34,049 nucleotides of DNA. It comes from a virus. A program made the translations under genes and the position numbers. The DNA is taken from the IMG/VR virus record IMGVR_UViG_3300012964_000032, positions 1-34,049 of that record. One strand, 5' to 3'. The notes beneath the pieces are model-generated. The model was not told the DNA's origin. It did not search any database and saw only the letters and a program-made list of their open reading frames with translations. Shown in pieces: positions 6,860 to 12,423 of this stretch (position 1 is its first letter; every line of letters starts with the position of its first letter).

Positions 6860-7042
6860 ATGAAACCCAAGCGTAAAAATCTTAATCTCCGGGAGGCTGA
6901 GTGCTGCCGATACTGCGTGCACAGTGACTACACTTGTGATTTGGATGATATATTTGGAAGAATAGTATGCGAATTTTTCCCGAAGATTATAGAGACAGAA
7001 ATATGCAACAAATTTGAGTGGGACAACAAGCATGGAAGTTAA
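6860..7042 (+). CDS. Small Cys-rich zinc-binding-type protein
   Basis: A 60-residue protein dominated by cysteines: ECCRYC near residue 15, then C at about 26, C at 37 and C at 49, followed by KFEWD. This arrangement (paired Cys, a charged middle, and single Cys in short strands) recurs in small phage proteins and is likely to bind one zinc ion. AGAGGTAGCAA precedes the ATG. It overlaps the following spanin-like gene by 11 bases. The 14168-14350 gene product is similar in style. Confidence 0.6.
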   Translation: MKPKRKNLNLREAECCRYCVHSDYTCDLDDIFGRIVCEFFPKIIETEICNKFEWDNKHGS

Positions 7043-7322
7043 AACTATAATCACAATAATCCTGGAATTTTTCAAGTTGATTTTCGGCCGCAAAAAACCG
7101 AAGCCATTGGACAAAAGAACCTCAGAACTCGCCACCGAAATCAAAGAACTGGAGGACCAGAAAAATGACGCCGAAAAAAAGAAAAAAGCTGCTCTTGCTA
7201 ACTGTGACGCTGCTGAGCTTAATAAGCAGCACAATCGGCTGTCAGAAATCGAATATAAGCTCAGGGACAAATTCGCCGCCTACGGTGAGGCTCTATATCA
7301 TGCGCGAAGGTATGCAGGCTGA
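7032..7322 (+). CDS. Candidate inner-membrane spanin (Rz-like)
   Basis: A 96-residue protein with a hydrophobic N-terminal stretch (VKTIITIILEFFKLIFG), a basic-proline spacer (RKKPKPLDKR), and a long Lys/Glu-rich helical region with coiled-coil character (about residues 34-85). This is the layout of inner-membrane spanins, which with an outer-membrane lipoprotein fuse the two membranes at the end of lysis. The membrane helix is short and contains a Glu, so the call is tentative. The strongest support is the lipoprotein gene that starts inside it in another frame. ATG 7032 is preferred over an upstream TTG. Confidence 0.55.
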   Translation: MEVKTIITIILEFFKLIFGRKKPKPLDKRTSELATEIKELEDQKNDAEKKKKAALANCDAAELNKQHNRLSEIEYKLRDKFAAYGEALYHARRYAG

Positions 7323-7404
7323 GACCACCGAAGGCTTGATAATAGTAGAGACCGACAGCGTCATTATACCAGGCTACGAATATGACAGGCTAACTGATAA
7401 ATGA
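7165..7404 (+). CDS. Candidate outer-membrane spanin lipoprotein (Rz1-like)
   Basis: A 79-residue product with a basic start (MTPKKRKK), a hydrophobic core (LLLLTVTLLSLIS) and a lipobox-like STIGC with Cys 26 as the predicted lipidated residue. The mature part is short with a small Pro pair (NSPPTVRLY). It begins within the candidate inner spanin gene in the +1 frame and overlaps it by 158 bases, the nested or overlapping arrangement of phage Rz/Rz1 genes. A strong internal ribosome site (GGAGG, nine bases before the ATG) supports independent translation. The lipobox -3 residue is Thr rather than Leu, so lipidation should be tested. Confidence 0.6.
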   Translation: MTPKKRKKLLLLTVTLLSLISSTIGCQKSNISSGTNSPPTVRLYIMREGMQAETTEGLIIVETDSVIIPGYEYDRLTDK

Positions 7405-7634
7405 AACCTGAAACCATAATAAAACACTTGAAGGCTGAGAAGACCAAAGTATATATTGAGATGGTCAAGAGAGGCATTGAATTAGGAAATACCAGGAATA
7501 TTTTGAAAAATATCAGGAATATTATAGAAAGTAATCGTCTTAATATGGATCCAAAAGTTTACAATGAAATTACGAGCAAGTTTGATGAGATTATGCTCGA
7601 ATTTATCGATTTCGACCGCAGGAACAAGAAATAA
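7401..7634 (+). CDS. Hypothetical helical protein
   Basis: A 77-residue, Lys/Glu/Asn-rich, probably all-helical protein, coupled to the lipoprotein gene by an ATGA overlap. No motif recognised. It is the last gene of the left plus-strand operon. Only 16 bases separate its stop from the stop of the convergent minus-strand gene, and no intrinsic terminator is visible there. Confidence 0.55.
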   Translation: MKPETIIKHLKAEKTKVYIEMVKRGIELGNTRNILKNIRNIIESNRLNMDPKVYNEITSKFDEIMLEFIDFDRRNKK

Positions 7635-7650
7635 AGCCCCTCGGCATTGT

Positions 7651-7938
7651 TCAGAAGTCATTTTTGGTTTTGGCTACGGCGGCTTCAAGTAAATGGTCAA
7701 TAACACTTCCTTTGCATAAAGGCAATATATCTTGACCATATTCCCTTAACATTTTCAAAGTACATTCACACGCTTCAAGCAAATCCGGGGCGGCGGCGAT
7801 TAGGCGGGCGTTACTCTCTGCCTCTTTAACAAATTCTTTTGATTTATACTTAAACTCACCGCCATAGTAAGCAGCTATTGCCCTGCCAGCTTGTCGAATT
7901 TCCCCACATTCAATCGTCCATTTTCTTTGTGTTGTCAT
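7651..7938 (-). CDS. Phage accessory protein with NARLIAAAPDLLEA motif
   Basis: A 95-residue protein whose central signature SNARLIAAAPDLLEAC is shared by a very common family of small phage accessory proteins of unknown function. The N-terminus (MTTQRKWTIECGEIRQ) forms a short beta region and the rest is helical. The ribosome site on the minus strand is GAAGGTGAG, just before the ATG. It is the promoter-distal gene of the minus-strand cassette. Confidence 0.7.
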   Translation of the reverse strand: MTTQRKWTIECGEIRQAGRAIAAYYGGEFKYKSKEFVKEAESNARLIAAAPDLLEACECTLKMLREYGQDILPLCKGSVIDHLLEAAVAKTKNDF

Positions 7939-7973
7939 TTCTCACCTTCTTTCTCTTTACAATAAAGAAAAGT

Positions 7974-8183
7974 TTAATCTGGTTTTTGAAGGGAATCTTC
8001 AAATAACATAGTTTCAAGAGCATCGACTTTACCGCGAAGATACTCAAACTCATCCAATTCGCCGGAATCTTCGTCCGGCAACTCACAAACTAATTCGTCT
8101 GGTAAAGCCAAATCGAACCGGCCAAAACGGCGTAAAGTATCTACTCGACCATTTATATAAGATGGATATTTTAAGACTGCCAT
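7974..8183 (-). CDS. Hypothetical acidic protein
   Basis: A 69-residue acidic protein (many Asp and Glu between residues 27 and 50) ending in a helix (LRGKVDALETMLFEDSL) that could form a coiled coil. The ribosome site GAAGAAGGTGTAATT resembles that of the gene downstream. No family recognised. A GC-rich hairpin separates it from the gene upstream on this strand. Confidence 0.55.
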   Translation of the reverse strand: MAVLKYPSYINGRVDTLRRFGRFDLALPDELVCELPDEDSGELDEFEYLRGKVDALETMLFEDSLQKPD

Positions 8184-8206
8184 AATTACACCTTCTTTCT
8201 TTCAAA

Positions 8207-8236
8207 GCCCCCCGGCAATTCCCGAAGCCAGGGGGC
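8207..8236 (-). terminator. GC-rich intergenic hairpin (terminator-like)
   Basis: On the minus strand the stem GCCCCC-GGC pairs with GCC-GGGGGC, with one mismatched base per arm and a 10-base loop, followed by TTTGAAAG. The U-run is short, so termination may be partial or the hairpin may stabilise mRNA ends. It lies between the genes ending at 8252 and starting at 8183. Confidence 0.4.
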
Positions 8237-8251
8237 AGGGTTAAAAATCAG

Positions 8252-8587
8252 TTAAAATTCTGGCAGACATTGGCAATTACATGGGCCACCTTTACAGCCA
8301 ACTTGGTGGTCATAGTTGCTCGCCCAGCCGGGGCCGTTGTTTCCTTCTTCGGCTTTGGAATCACCAACCATAACTTGTACCCGCCGCCTTGCCTCGCGTT
8401 CAGGTGGTTTGTTACCGTCCTGTGAAAGTGCTTTCGCTACTTTCGTGGCCTCTTTTAGTCCTTTGGGGTTGTAAGGATATGGGCCATAATAGTCCGTACC
8501 AAGTCCGCTACCACCATCAAGTGATTCGAGTTCATCGAAAACCCAATACGCCCATTCTTGCGTTTGATTTTTAGTTTCAGATTTCAT
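8252..8587 (-). CDS. Hypothetical protein with Cys-rich tail
   Basis: A 111-residue protein: a helical N-terminus (QEWAYWVFDELESLD), a Gly/Tyr/Pro segment (GTDYYGPYPYNPKG), a basic middle, and a terminal CKGGPCNCQC cluster that could bind metal. The ribosome site GAAAGGGGCTAAAAATG is identical to that of the gene upstream at 9317, showing shared origin or shared regulation within the cassette. No family recognised. Confidence 0.6.
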   Translation of the reverse strand: MKSETKNQTQEWAYWVFDELESLDGGSGLGTDYYGPYPYNPKGLKEATKVAKALSQDGNKPPEREARRRVQVMVGDSKAEEGNNGPGWASNYDHQVGCKGGPCNCQCLPEF

Positions 8588-8618
8588 TTTTAGCCCCTTT
8601 CTAATAAGTTGTTAATAA

Positions 8619-8657
8619 AGCCCCGGCCCCATGACCACACGGTCACAGGGCTGGGCT
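8619..8657 (-). terminator. Long GC-rich intergenic hairpin (terminator-like)
   Basis: On the minus strand AGCCC-GCCC-TGACC pairs with GGTCA-GGGC-GGGCT around a GTGT loop, a stem of about 14 pairs with small internal mismatches, followed by TTATT. It lies between the stop of the 8667-9317 gene and the start of the 8252-8587 gene and is the best intrinsic-terminator-like element inside the minus cassette. Confidence 0.5.
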
Positions 8658-8666
8658 AAAATATGC

Positions 8667-9317
8667 TTACTCTTTGAATTTGATAACAGTTTTGTTTTTG
8701 TTCAAAGCACAAACTACTTGGTCATCATGCCAACCAGCATCTTTAAGCATTCCGCCGATTGACTCAACCAACGCATTGTAATCACCAAGATTTTTAGCCA
8801 AAACTTTCAAATCTCTTGTTTCGTAAAATTCTCCTTCATCATTGACCTCTAAGTCAAAACCAATTTCTTTTACGATATCAAGCATAGCACAAACAAGGGT
8901 ATGGCAACGGACAAAATGTTCGGCATATTGAGTTTTGCAAAATTCGTGAGCCTCAAATATTTCGCCTTTTTGGTAAAAGGTTATGTCGCTGCTTTCGCAA
9001 CCTTCACCGGGCCATAAACTAAGTGAAATAACTTCAGACGGAACGCCATCCGACTTAATCATAGTCCAAGTGTCAAGACCACGTTGCTTTATGAGCAAAT
9101 CCCGCTGGTGTAAGTTTTCTTTGCTGTTGTTTGGGCAAATACATTGTCTTTGTAATTCGTCAAAGAAGTCAATGTCATCTTGGGTAATAACTTTATGTTC
9201 GACTTGCCCGACTTCTTCAAAAGGCAAATCTAAACATTTTTGACGCAGTTTTTCAAGCCCATCAATAGCCTGTTGCGACGTTTTCGCAATAATTGTGTAA
9301 TTGATTGTAAGTCCCAT
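8667..9317 (-). CDS. Hypothetical protein, minus-strand cassette
   Basis: A 216-residue soluble protein. I take ATG 9317 because GAAAGGGGCTAAAA precedes it and the upstream TTG would sit on that ribosome site. The N-terminus (MGLTINYTI) is a beta strand followed by a helix (SQQAIDGLEKLRQKC); the middle contains several Cys (QRQCICPNN) and the segment SLSLWPGEGCE; the C-terminal half is helical with a final KTVIKFKE strand. No catalytic motif or named family is recognised. It is the second full gene of the cassette driven from about 10.13 kb. Confidence 0.7.
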   Translation of the reverse strand: MGLTINYTIIAKTSQQAIDGLEKLRQKCLDLPFEEVGQVEHKVITQDDIDFFDELQRQCICPNNSKENLHQRDLLIKQRGLDTWTMIKSDGVPSEVISLSLWPGEGCESSDITFYQKGEIFEAHEFCKTQYAEHFVRCHTLVCAMLDIVKEIGFDLEVNDEGEFYETRDLKVLAKNLGDYNALVESIGGMLKDAGWHDDQVVCALNKNKTVIKFKE

Positions 9318-9432
9318 TTTTAGCCCCTTTCGCAAAAAGACAAGCCCGCCGTCCAGCTTCGGGTATGGCGTACTCGGATTGACCGGACAAGCGGGCCTTA
9401 TTGTTATTAAAATATTTTAGTGCTTTTGCCAT
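9262..9432 (-). CDS. Possible short ORF overlapping cassette hairpin
   Basis: A 56-codon minus-strand frame begins MAKALKYFNNNKARLSGQSE and runs through the GC-rich hairpin into the start of the 8667-9317 gene. Its first 40 residues look protein-like and GCGGGT precedes the ATG as a weak ribosome site. It overlaps the stronger 9317 gene by 56 bases. If real, the GC-rich segment here is coding rather than a terminator. Confidence 0.3.
   Translation of the reverse strand: MAKALKYFNNNKARLSGQSEYAIPEAGRRACLFAKGAKNGTYNQLHNYCENVATGY
9344..9396 (-). terminator. Intergenic stem-loop (terminator-like or regulatory)
   Basis: GCCCGC (9344-9349) pairs with GCGGGC (9391-9396), and GTCC (9351-9354) with GGAC (9385-9388). 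On the minus strand the stem is followed by TTGTCTTTTTG. A competing 10-base inverted repeat (CGGGTATGGC at 9360-9369, GCCATACCCG at 9428-9437) could form an alternative structure. The segment may also be part of a short ORF, so the terminator reading is tentative. Confidence 0.35.
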
Positions 9433-9452
9433 ACCCGCTAACCACTACAAGG

Positions 9453-10076
9453 TTAGAATTCACTTACAAGGGCTTGTTTTGCATATTCAAATCCCGTAAA
9501 GCCCCAGCAACTATCGAAGTTTATCATTTTCTTATCTTTGTCAAGGTTTTCGACTACACAACCGTAAACATCACCGGACAAATAAGAATTCCATTCTTCT
9601 GTTAATGCTTTAGCTGCATTATAGGCCTTTTCTTCTGTATCAAATTCCTTTTTGCTTGCAAGCACACAGCCACAATGAGAAGTATCCCATCCGCCTGGAT
9701 CAACTTCAAAACTTGTTCGGCCAAGTTTTAGCCATACGCCACTGTGGATTAAGGCGGATAATTCGAAGATATAAAAGCCGTTCAATTGGTGATTTTCTTT
9801 TTCTTCTTCGTCGATATTGCCATGAAGATAATCAATGAGTTGGTTTTCTTCAACATATTTGCTTTTTACCCAGAAGTCCCGATGATAATGAACGAGAAAT
9901 AAAGACTCATCTCCATTCTCATCTGGTGATATGGGGTTTTCATCTTGAACAAGATACTTTAATTTGTATCCGTCCTCTGTCTTTTCACAAGTGATAGTGT
10001 TTTCGACTGGTTCATATTGATATTCTTGATTATTGTCAATATCAATATACTTTGTTGTGGTTACTTTCTTAATCAT
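9453..10076 (-). CDS. Conserved-type accessory protein (HSG...SGDVYG signature)
   Basis: A 207-residue protein with the signature ALIHSGVWLKLGR, then WDTSHCGCVLASKKEF, then WNSYLSGDVYGCVVE, which I associate with a widespread family of phage and plasmid proteins of unknown function. It is soluble, acidic and beta-rich in the centre. I choose ATG 10076 because GAAAGGG lies seven bases upstream, whereas the ATG at 10082 would be one base from it. It is the first gene behind the strong minus-strand promoter at 10128-10156. Confidence 0.7.
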   Translation of the reverse strand: MIKKVTTTKYIDIDNNQEYQYEPVENTITCEKTEDGYKLKYLVQDENPISPDENGDESLFLVHYHRDFWVKSKYVEENQLIDYLHGNIDEEEKENHQLNGFYIFELSALIHSGVWLKLGRTSFEVDPGGWDTSHCGCVLASKKEFDTEEKAYNAAKALTEEWNSYLSGDVYGCVVENLDKDKKMINFDSCWGFTGFEYAKQALVSEF

Positions 10077-10120
10077 TGCCATACCCTTTCAAAAGTGTTA
10101 TTAAATTTGATTATTTATTC

Positions 10121-10138
10121 TATCGTCATAATACGATA
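10121..10138. promoter_or_regulatory. Operator-like palindrome over the -10 box
   Basis: TATCGT-cataat-ACGATA is a perfect 6-base inverted repeat covering the -10 hexamer and expected start site of the minus-strand promoter. A dimeric repressor binding here would block it. No repressor gene is recognised in the window, so the ligand is unknown. Confidence 0.4.
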
Positions 10139-10156
10139 ATAGCTTTAATCCGTCAA
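10128..10156 (-). promoter_or_regulatory. Strong sigma70-like promoter for minus cassette
   Basis: On the minus strand TTGACG (10156-10151) is followed after exactly 17 bases by TATTAT (10133-10128): five of six matches in each hexamer with optimal spacing. Transcription would start near 10121 and run through the 10076 gene and on leftwards. This is the only strong promoter seen for the minus-strand cassette. Confidence 0.7.
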
Positions 10157-10338
10157 CAGGAAAAATATTTTCAAAGCGAAGATTTATATAAACGCCTTAA
10201 AATTATATACTTACAACAACACTTTTTTGCTTATAGTATTATTATCAATATTTATATAGATTTATCTTGGTTTAACGTGAGACTTGTTATAATAGATTAT
10301 ATGATGATGAAGCATGGAAGCTATTATCAAGAATATAT
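10157..10338. other. AT-rich divergent intergenic region
   Basis: About 180 bases of very AT-rich sequence between the minus-strand promoter and the plus-strand leader terminator. A plus-strand open frame crosses it, but its composition and lack of a ribosome site argue against coding. It holds an extended -10 promoter (10285-10293) and could serve as a DNA-unwinding segment near the DnaA boxes at 10655-10684. Confidence 0.5.
10285..10293 (+). promoter_or_regulatory. Extended -10 promoter
   Basis: TG-T-TATAAT is a perfect extended -10 element. The upstream -35 is poor (TTGGTT at 10267-10272 with 15-base spacing), as is usual for this promoter class. The predicted start is near 10300, giving a short leader that meets a strong terminator at 10339-10389 ahead of the late genes. 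Confidence 0.55.
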
Positions 10339-10389
10339 CGGGCGTTCGCTCGTCAACTTTGAAAGACAAGCGGATGCCCGTTTTATTTT
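10300..10389 (+). ncRNA. Candidate short leader RNA, about 90 nt
   Basis: RNA starting behind the extended -10 box and ending at the intrinsic terminator would be about 90 nt, with a loose AU-rich 5' half and a stable 3' hairpin. No credible ORF lies in it. It could be a terminated leader controlling the downstream rightward operon, like the lambda pR' leader, or a free small RNA. Both readings are inference from promoter and terminator placement. Confidence 0.45.
10339..10389 (+). terminator. Strong intrinsic terminator upstream of late genes
   Basis: CGGGC (10339-10343) pairs with GCCCG (10376-10380), CGCT (10347-10350) with AGCG (10369-10372), and GTC (10352-10354) with GAC (10365-10367) around a 10-base loop. 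TTTTATTTT follows directly. It ends plus-strand transcripts from about 10300, 36 bases before the next gene start. Confidence 0.75.
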
Positions 10390-10424
10390 AAAAAGCAACG
10401 TAGTAGGCTTTAAGGAAGGGAGCA

Positions 10425-10610
10425 ATGTCTATCAAAGTTGACAACTCCAAGATTTGTTGTGCTGGTAGCCAGGTGCAACAAGGAACGCCGTTTTTGATGA
10501 TAGCGGATATGGACAATACGAACGGCCTGTCCAGCAACTATAATCCGTTTGGCTGCCGATTACATGGGAACTTCAATTGGCTCCGTCGGGCAGTAAGCAT
10601 TATTCCTTGA
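10425..10610 (+). CDS. Small protein behind the terminated leader
   Basis: A 61-residue frame preceded by a strong AAGGAAGGGAGCA ribosome site. The product has Cys near residues 11, 12 and 44 and a polar, Asn-rich centre. No family recognised. As the first frame after the 10339-10389 terminator it would be expressed only by read-through, antitermination or another promoter. Confidence rests mainly on the ribosome site. Confidence 0.45.
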   Translation: MSIKVDNSKICCAGSQVQQGTPFLMIADMDNTNGLSSNYNPFGCRLHGNFNWLRRAVSIIP

Positions 10611-10654
10611 GCTGAAAGTGATAATAGGCAGTTAGTTAGTCTTAACTGTGACTT

Positions 10655-10684
10655 TGTGGATAACAGCACTTAAATTGTGGATAA
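10655..10684 (-). promoter_or_regulatory. Two perfect DnaA boxes, 21 bp apart
   Basis: TGTGGATAA, the reverse complement of the consensus DnaA box TTATCCACA, occurs at 10655-10663 and 10676-10684 in the same orientation. The 21-base period is two helical turns. Just upstream is an inverted repeat, CAGTTA (10629-10634) / TAACTG (10643-10648). This noncoding stretch (10611-10768) has no good ORF and is a candidate replication origin or DnaA-regulated site. Confidence 0.55.
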
Positions 10685-10768
10685 CTTTTTAGGCGTGACT
10701 GTTAAAACTGGTATTGAATGTTTCTTAATTTCACCATCAAACAGTAAGCTTAAAGACTATCGATACTT

Positions 10769-11185
10769 ATGTTAAAGATAACAGTACAATTACTGAATGA
10801 AGGCAAAAGTAATAATGGAGCCTGGAGCTATAAACAACTAAGGGCGTTGGGTATAAATCCACGTTTTAACTCTGGCTGGCTAAAGAAGTCAATAGGTATT
10901 CCGATAACACAAGAGCAGTTGAATACGTTTTTGGCCTTAAAGAACAAGCATATAAAAAACAAACAGCCTCAAAGGCGACAGGAAAAACTATTCAAAGATG
11001 ATATTCCGGGCATGATACCTTACGAAGACTATCTTCACATGCAAAGCATAAAGCAAGAGATTAAAAACACCCAAAGTCATAATTGTAAAGAATGTTATCA
11101 CTTCAAAACCAACAACTGTACTTTCCGGATCGACGGCGGATGTATAGAGTACATAGAAGCTAAAGAGATATTCGCGGAGGTTTAA
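10769..11185 (+). CDS. Phage protein with C-terminal CxxC zinc motif
   Basis: A 138-residue protein. The N-terminal block (NNGAWSYKQLRALGI, GWLKKSIGIPIT, TFLALKN) matches a short domain that I recall from many phage accessory proteins, usually followed by variable tails. The C-terminus has CKECYHFKTNNCTF and GGC, a probable zinc site. It ends six bases before the small terminase start, so it may be a packaging-region accessory factor. Its ATG lacks an obvious ribosome site. Function unknown. Confidence 0.65.
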   Translation: MLKITVQLLNEGKSNNGAWSYKQLRALGINPRFNSGWLKKSIGIPITQEQLNTFLALKNKHIKNKQPQRRQEKLFKDDIPGMIPYEDYLHMQSIKQEIKNTQSHNCKECYHFKTNNCTFRIDGGCIEYIEAKEIFAEV

Positions 11186-11191
11186 GACAAA

Positions 11192-11650
11192 TTGACAAAG
11201 CCAAATCAACTTACATTAAAGCAGCAGTTATTTGTAAATGAGTACATAATAAATGGAGGGAACTGCTTGAGTGCTATGTTAAAAGCTGGTTATGCTGAAA
11301 AATACGCATATCACTGGAATACAAAGATATTGGAAAGTATTGGTATCAAAAGAGCTATTGCAAAGCATAAGGCTAATTTGGCGGCTAAATTTGAGGAAAC
11401 AGAGGAAACAATTGCAAGGAAAGCTGAGGAACATCGTTTACTTGCGCTTGATAAACTTGATTTATCAGCAGCGAATGGGGCTTTGACGATACAAGCTAAA
11501 TGTTTTGGTATCTTAAAAGATAAGAGCATATCACAATCATCGGATATACCATCTATGAATGAGCAGCAGCAGGCGGAAGCGCGTAAAATAGCGGAGATAA
11601 TAGCTAATCAGGCCTTAGATCAGAACATAATTAAGATAAAATCTGCGTAA
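11192..11650 (+). CDS. terS: Terminase small subunit
   Basis: A 152-residue DNA-packaging protein that recognises phage DNA and recruits the large terminase. LTLKQQLFVNEYIINGGNCLSAMLKAGYAEKYAYHW is the classic helix-turn-helix opening of the Terminase_2/XtmA type (shown here in part: LTLKQQLFVNEY and AMLKAGYAEKYA). The rest is helical and includes a likely oligomerisation helix (residues about 65-95). The start is a TTG; GGAGG lies 11 bases upstream at the end of the previous gene and no ATG occurs before the conserved motif. The large subunit follows after three small genes. Confidence 0.85.
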   Translation: MTKPNQLTLKQQLFVNEYIINGGNCLSAMLKAGYAEKYAYHWNTKILESIGIKRAIAKHKANLAAKFEETEETIARKAEEHRLLALDKLDLSAANGALTIQAKCFGILKDKSISQSSDIPSMNEQQQAEARKIAEIIANQALDQNIIKIKSA

Positions 11651-11680
11651 TTGAGCCAATAATGCAGAATGTAGGATAAT
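11651..11680 (+). promoter_or_regulatory. Possible promoter directly upstream of 11688 gene
   Basis: TTGAGC and GATAAT are separated by 18 bases, matching four and five of six consensus positions. The expected start falls on or next to the ATG at 11688, which would give an essentially leaderless message. Compare the better example at 14134-14168. Confidence 0.35.
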
Positions 11681-11687
11681 AACTATT

Positions 11688-11879
11688 ATGCGACATAGGG
11701 AAGAAAGCCAGGATAAAGGCAAAGTAAACCAGGGCGAAAGCGGAGTCTTTATGGAGACTATAAGTTCAGGCGAGTCAACGATTTATTACAGGCAAGACCC
11801 CCCTATACCCCCCAAGCCGCCGGTGGCATCAGATAGTATTATATCCCTCTCTATTCCGGCTGATTTTAAGGATTGTTAA
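11688..11879 (+). CDS. Possible small polyproline protein
   Basis: A 63-residue frame with a polar N-terminus and a proline-rich block (DPPIPPKPPVASD). Only a distant AGGA precedes the ATG, but a promoter-like sequence ends seven bases before it. Small proline-rich proteins occur near phage terminases, but no family is recognised. Coding is uncertain. Confidence 0.35.
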   Translation: MRHREESQDKGKVNQGESGVFMETISSGESTIYYRQDPPIPPKPPVASDSIISLSIPADFKDC

Positions 11880-11891
11880 TTTAGGTAATTT

Positions 11892-12083
11892 ATGAAAGTT
11901 AGATTTGAAGAAGATAAGAAAGAGTTGGTTTTTGAAGCGGAAACGAAGATGGATGCCTTTCGTCTTGGCAAGATAATCTACAGGTTGAGGGATTATAACC
12001 TCAATTATAGTATTCAAGGTGACGTTTTAGAGGTAAAGTTAACTTCTGGCGTTATTTTGTCATTTTTAGAATTTGAGGATTAG
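11892..12083 (+). CDS. Hypothetical small protein
   Basis: A 63-residue charged protein with strands and one central helix (MKVRFEEDKKELVFEAET, RLGKIIYRLRDYNLNYSI), resembling a small alpha/beta fold. TAGGTAATTT precedes the ATG, a modest ribosome site repeated before the next gene (TAGGTAATAT). Function unknown; it sits between the two terminase subunits. Confidence 0.6.
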   Translation: MKVRFEEDKKELVFEAETKMDAFRLGKIIYRLRDYNLNYSIQGDVLEVKLTSGVILSFLEFED

Positions 12084-12090
12084 GTAATAT

Positions 12091-12423
12091 ATGGCTTACA
12101 AGGACAAAGAGAAGCAGAAACAGGCATCAAAGGAGCGTGCAAGGCGTTACAGAGCCAAGATAAAAGGCGTTACGCCCGTCGCGCCCGAAGGCGTTACCGT
12201 CACGCCTTGCGTCACGCCCAAGTATCCTTCTGAATATGGCTTGCCTGGATGTGCTTGTATGATGTGCAGAGCCAAGCGAAGTAACAAGAGTAATGCTATA
12301 ATCAATCATGGACCATACAAGCGGGCGGATAGGCTTAGTCCTAATGAGCTTAATCGTGTGCCTTTGCCGGGCGATATTGATTATTCAGGTATTGTAAAGT
12401 TGGATGAGATACCGGGACATTGA
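12091..12423 (+). CDS. Basic hypothetical protein with GVT/VTP repeats
   Basis: A 110-residue protein. The N-terminus is very basic and helical (KEKQKQASKERARRYRAK), followed by a low-complexity GVTP/GVTVTP/CVTPK tract, then CACMMCRAK, a CxxC-type site, and a conserved-looking end (NELNRVPLPGDIDYSG). The DNA of the repeat is itself repetitive (GGCGTTACGCC and CGTCACGCC). It could bind nucleic acid, and its stop immediately abuts the large terminase start, so a packaging-associated role is possible. Unproven. Confidence 0.65.
   Translation: MAYKDKEKQKQASKERARRYRAKIKGVTPVAPEGVTVTPCVTPKYPSEYGLPGCACMMCRAKRSNKSNAIINHGPYKRADRLSPNELNRVPLPGDIDYSGIVKLDEIPGH

Noticed and set aside
10076-10441. 121-codon plus-strand frame across the AT-rich intergenic region
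   Set aside because: It starts with TTG inside the minus-strand gene start, has no ribosome site, shows AT-driven composition and runs through a strong terminator.
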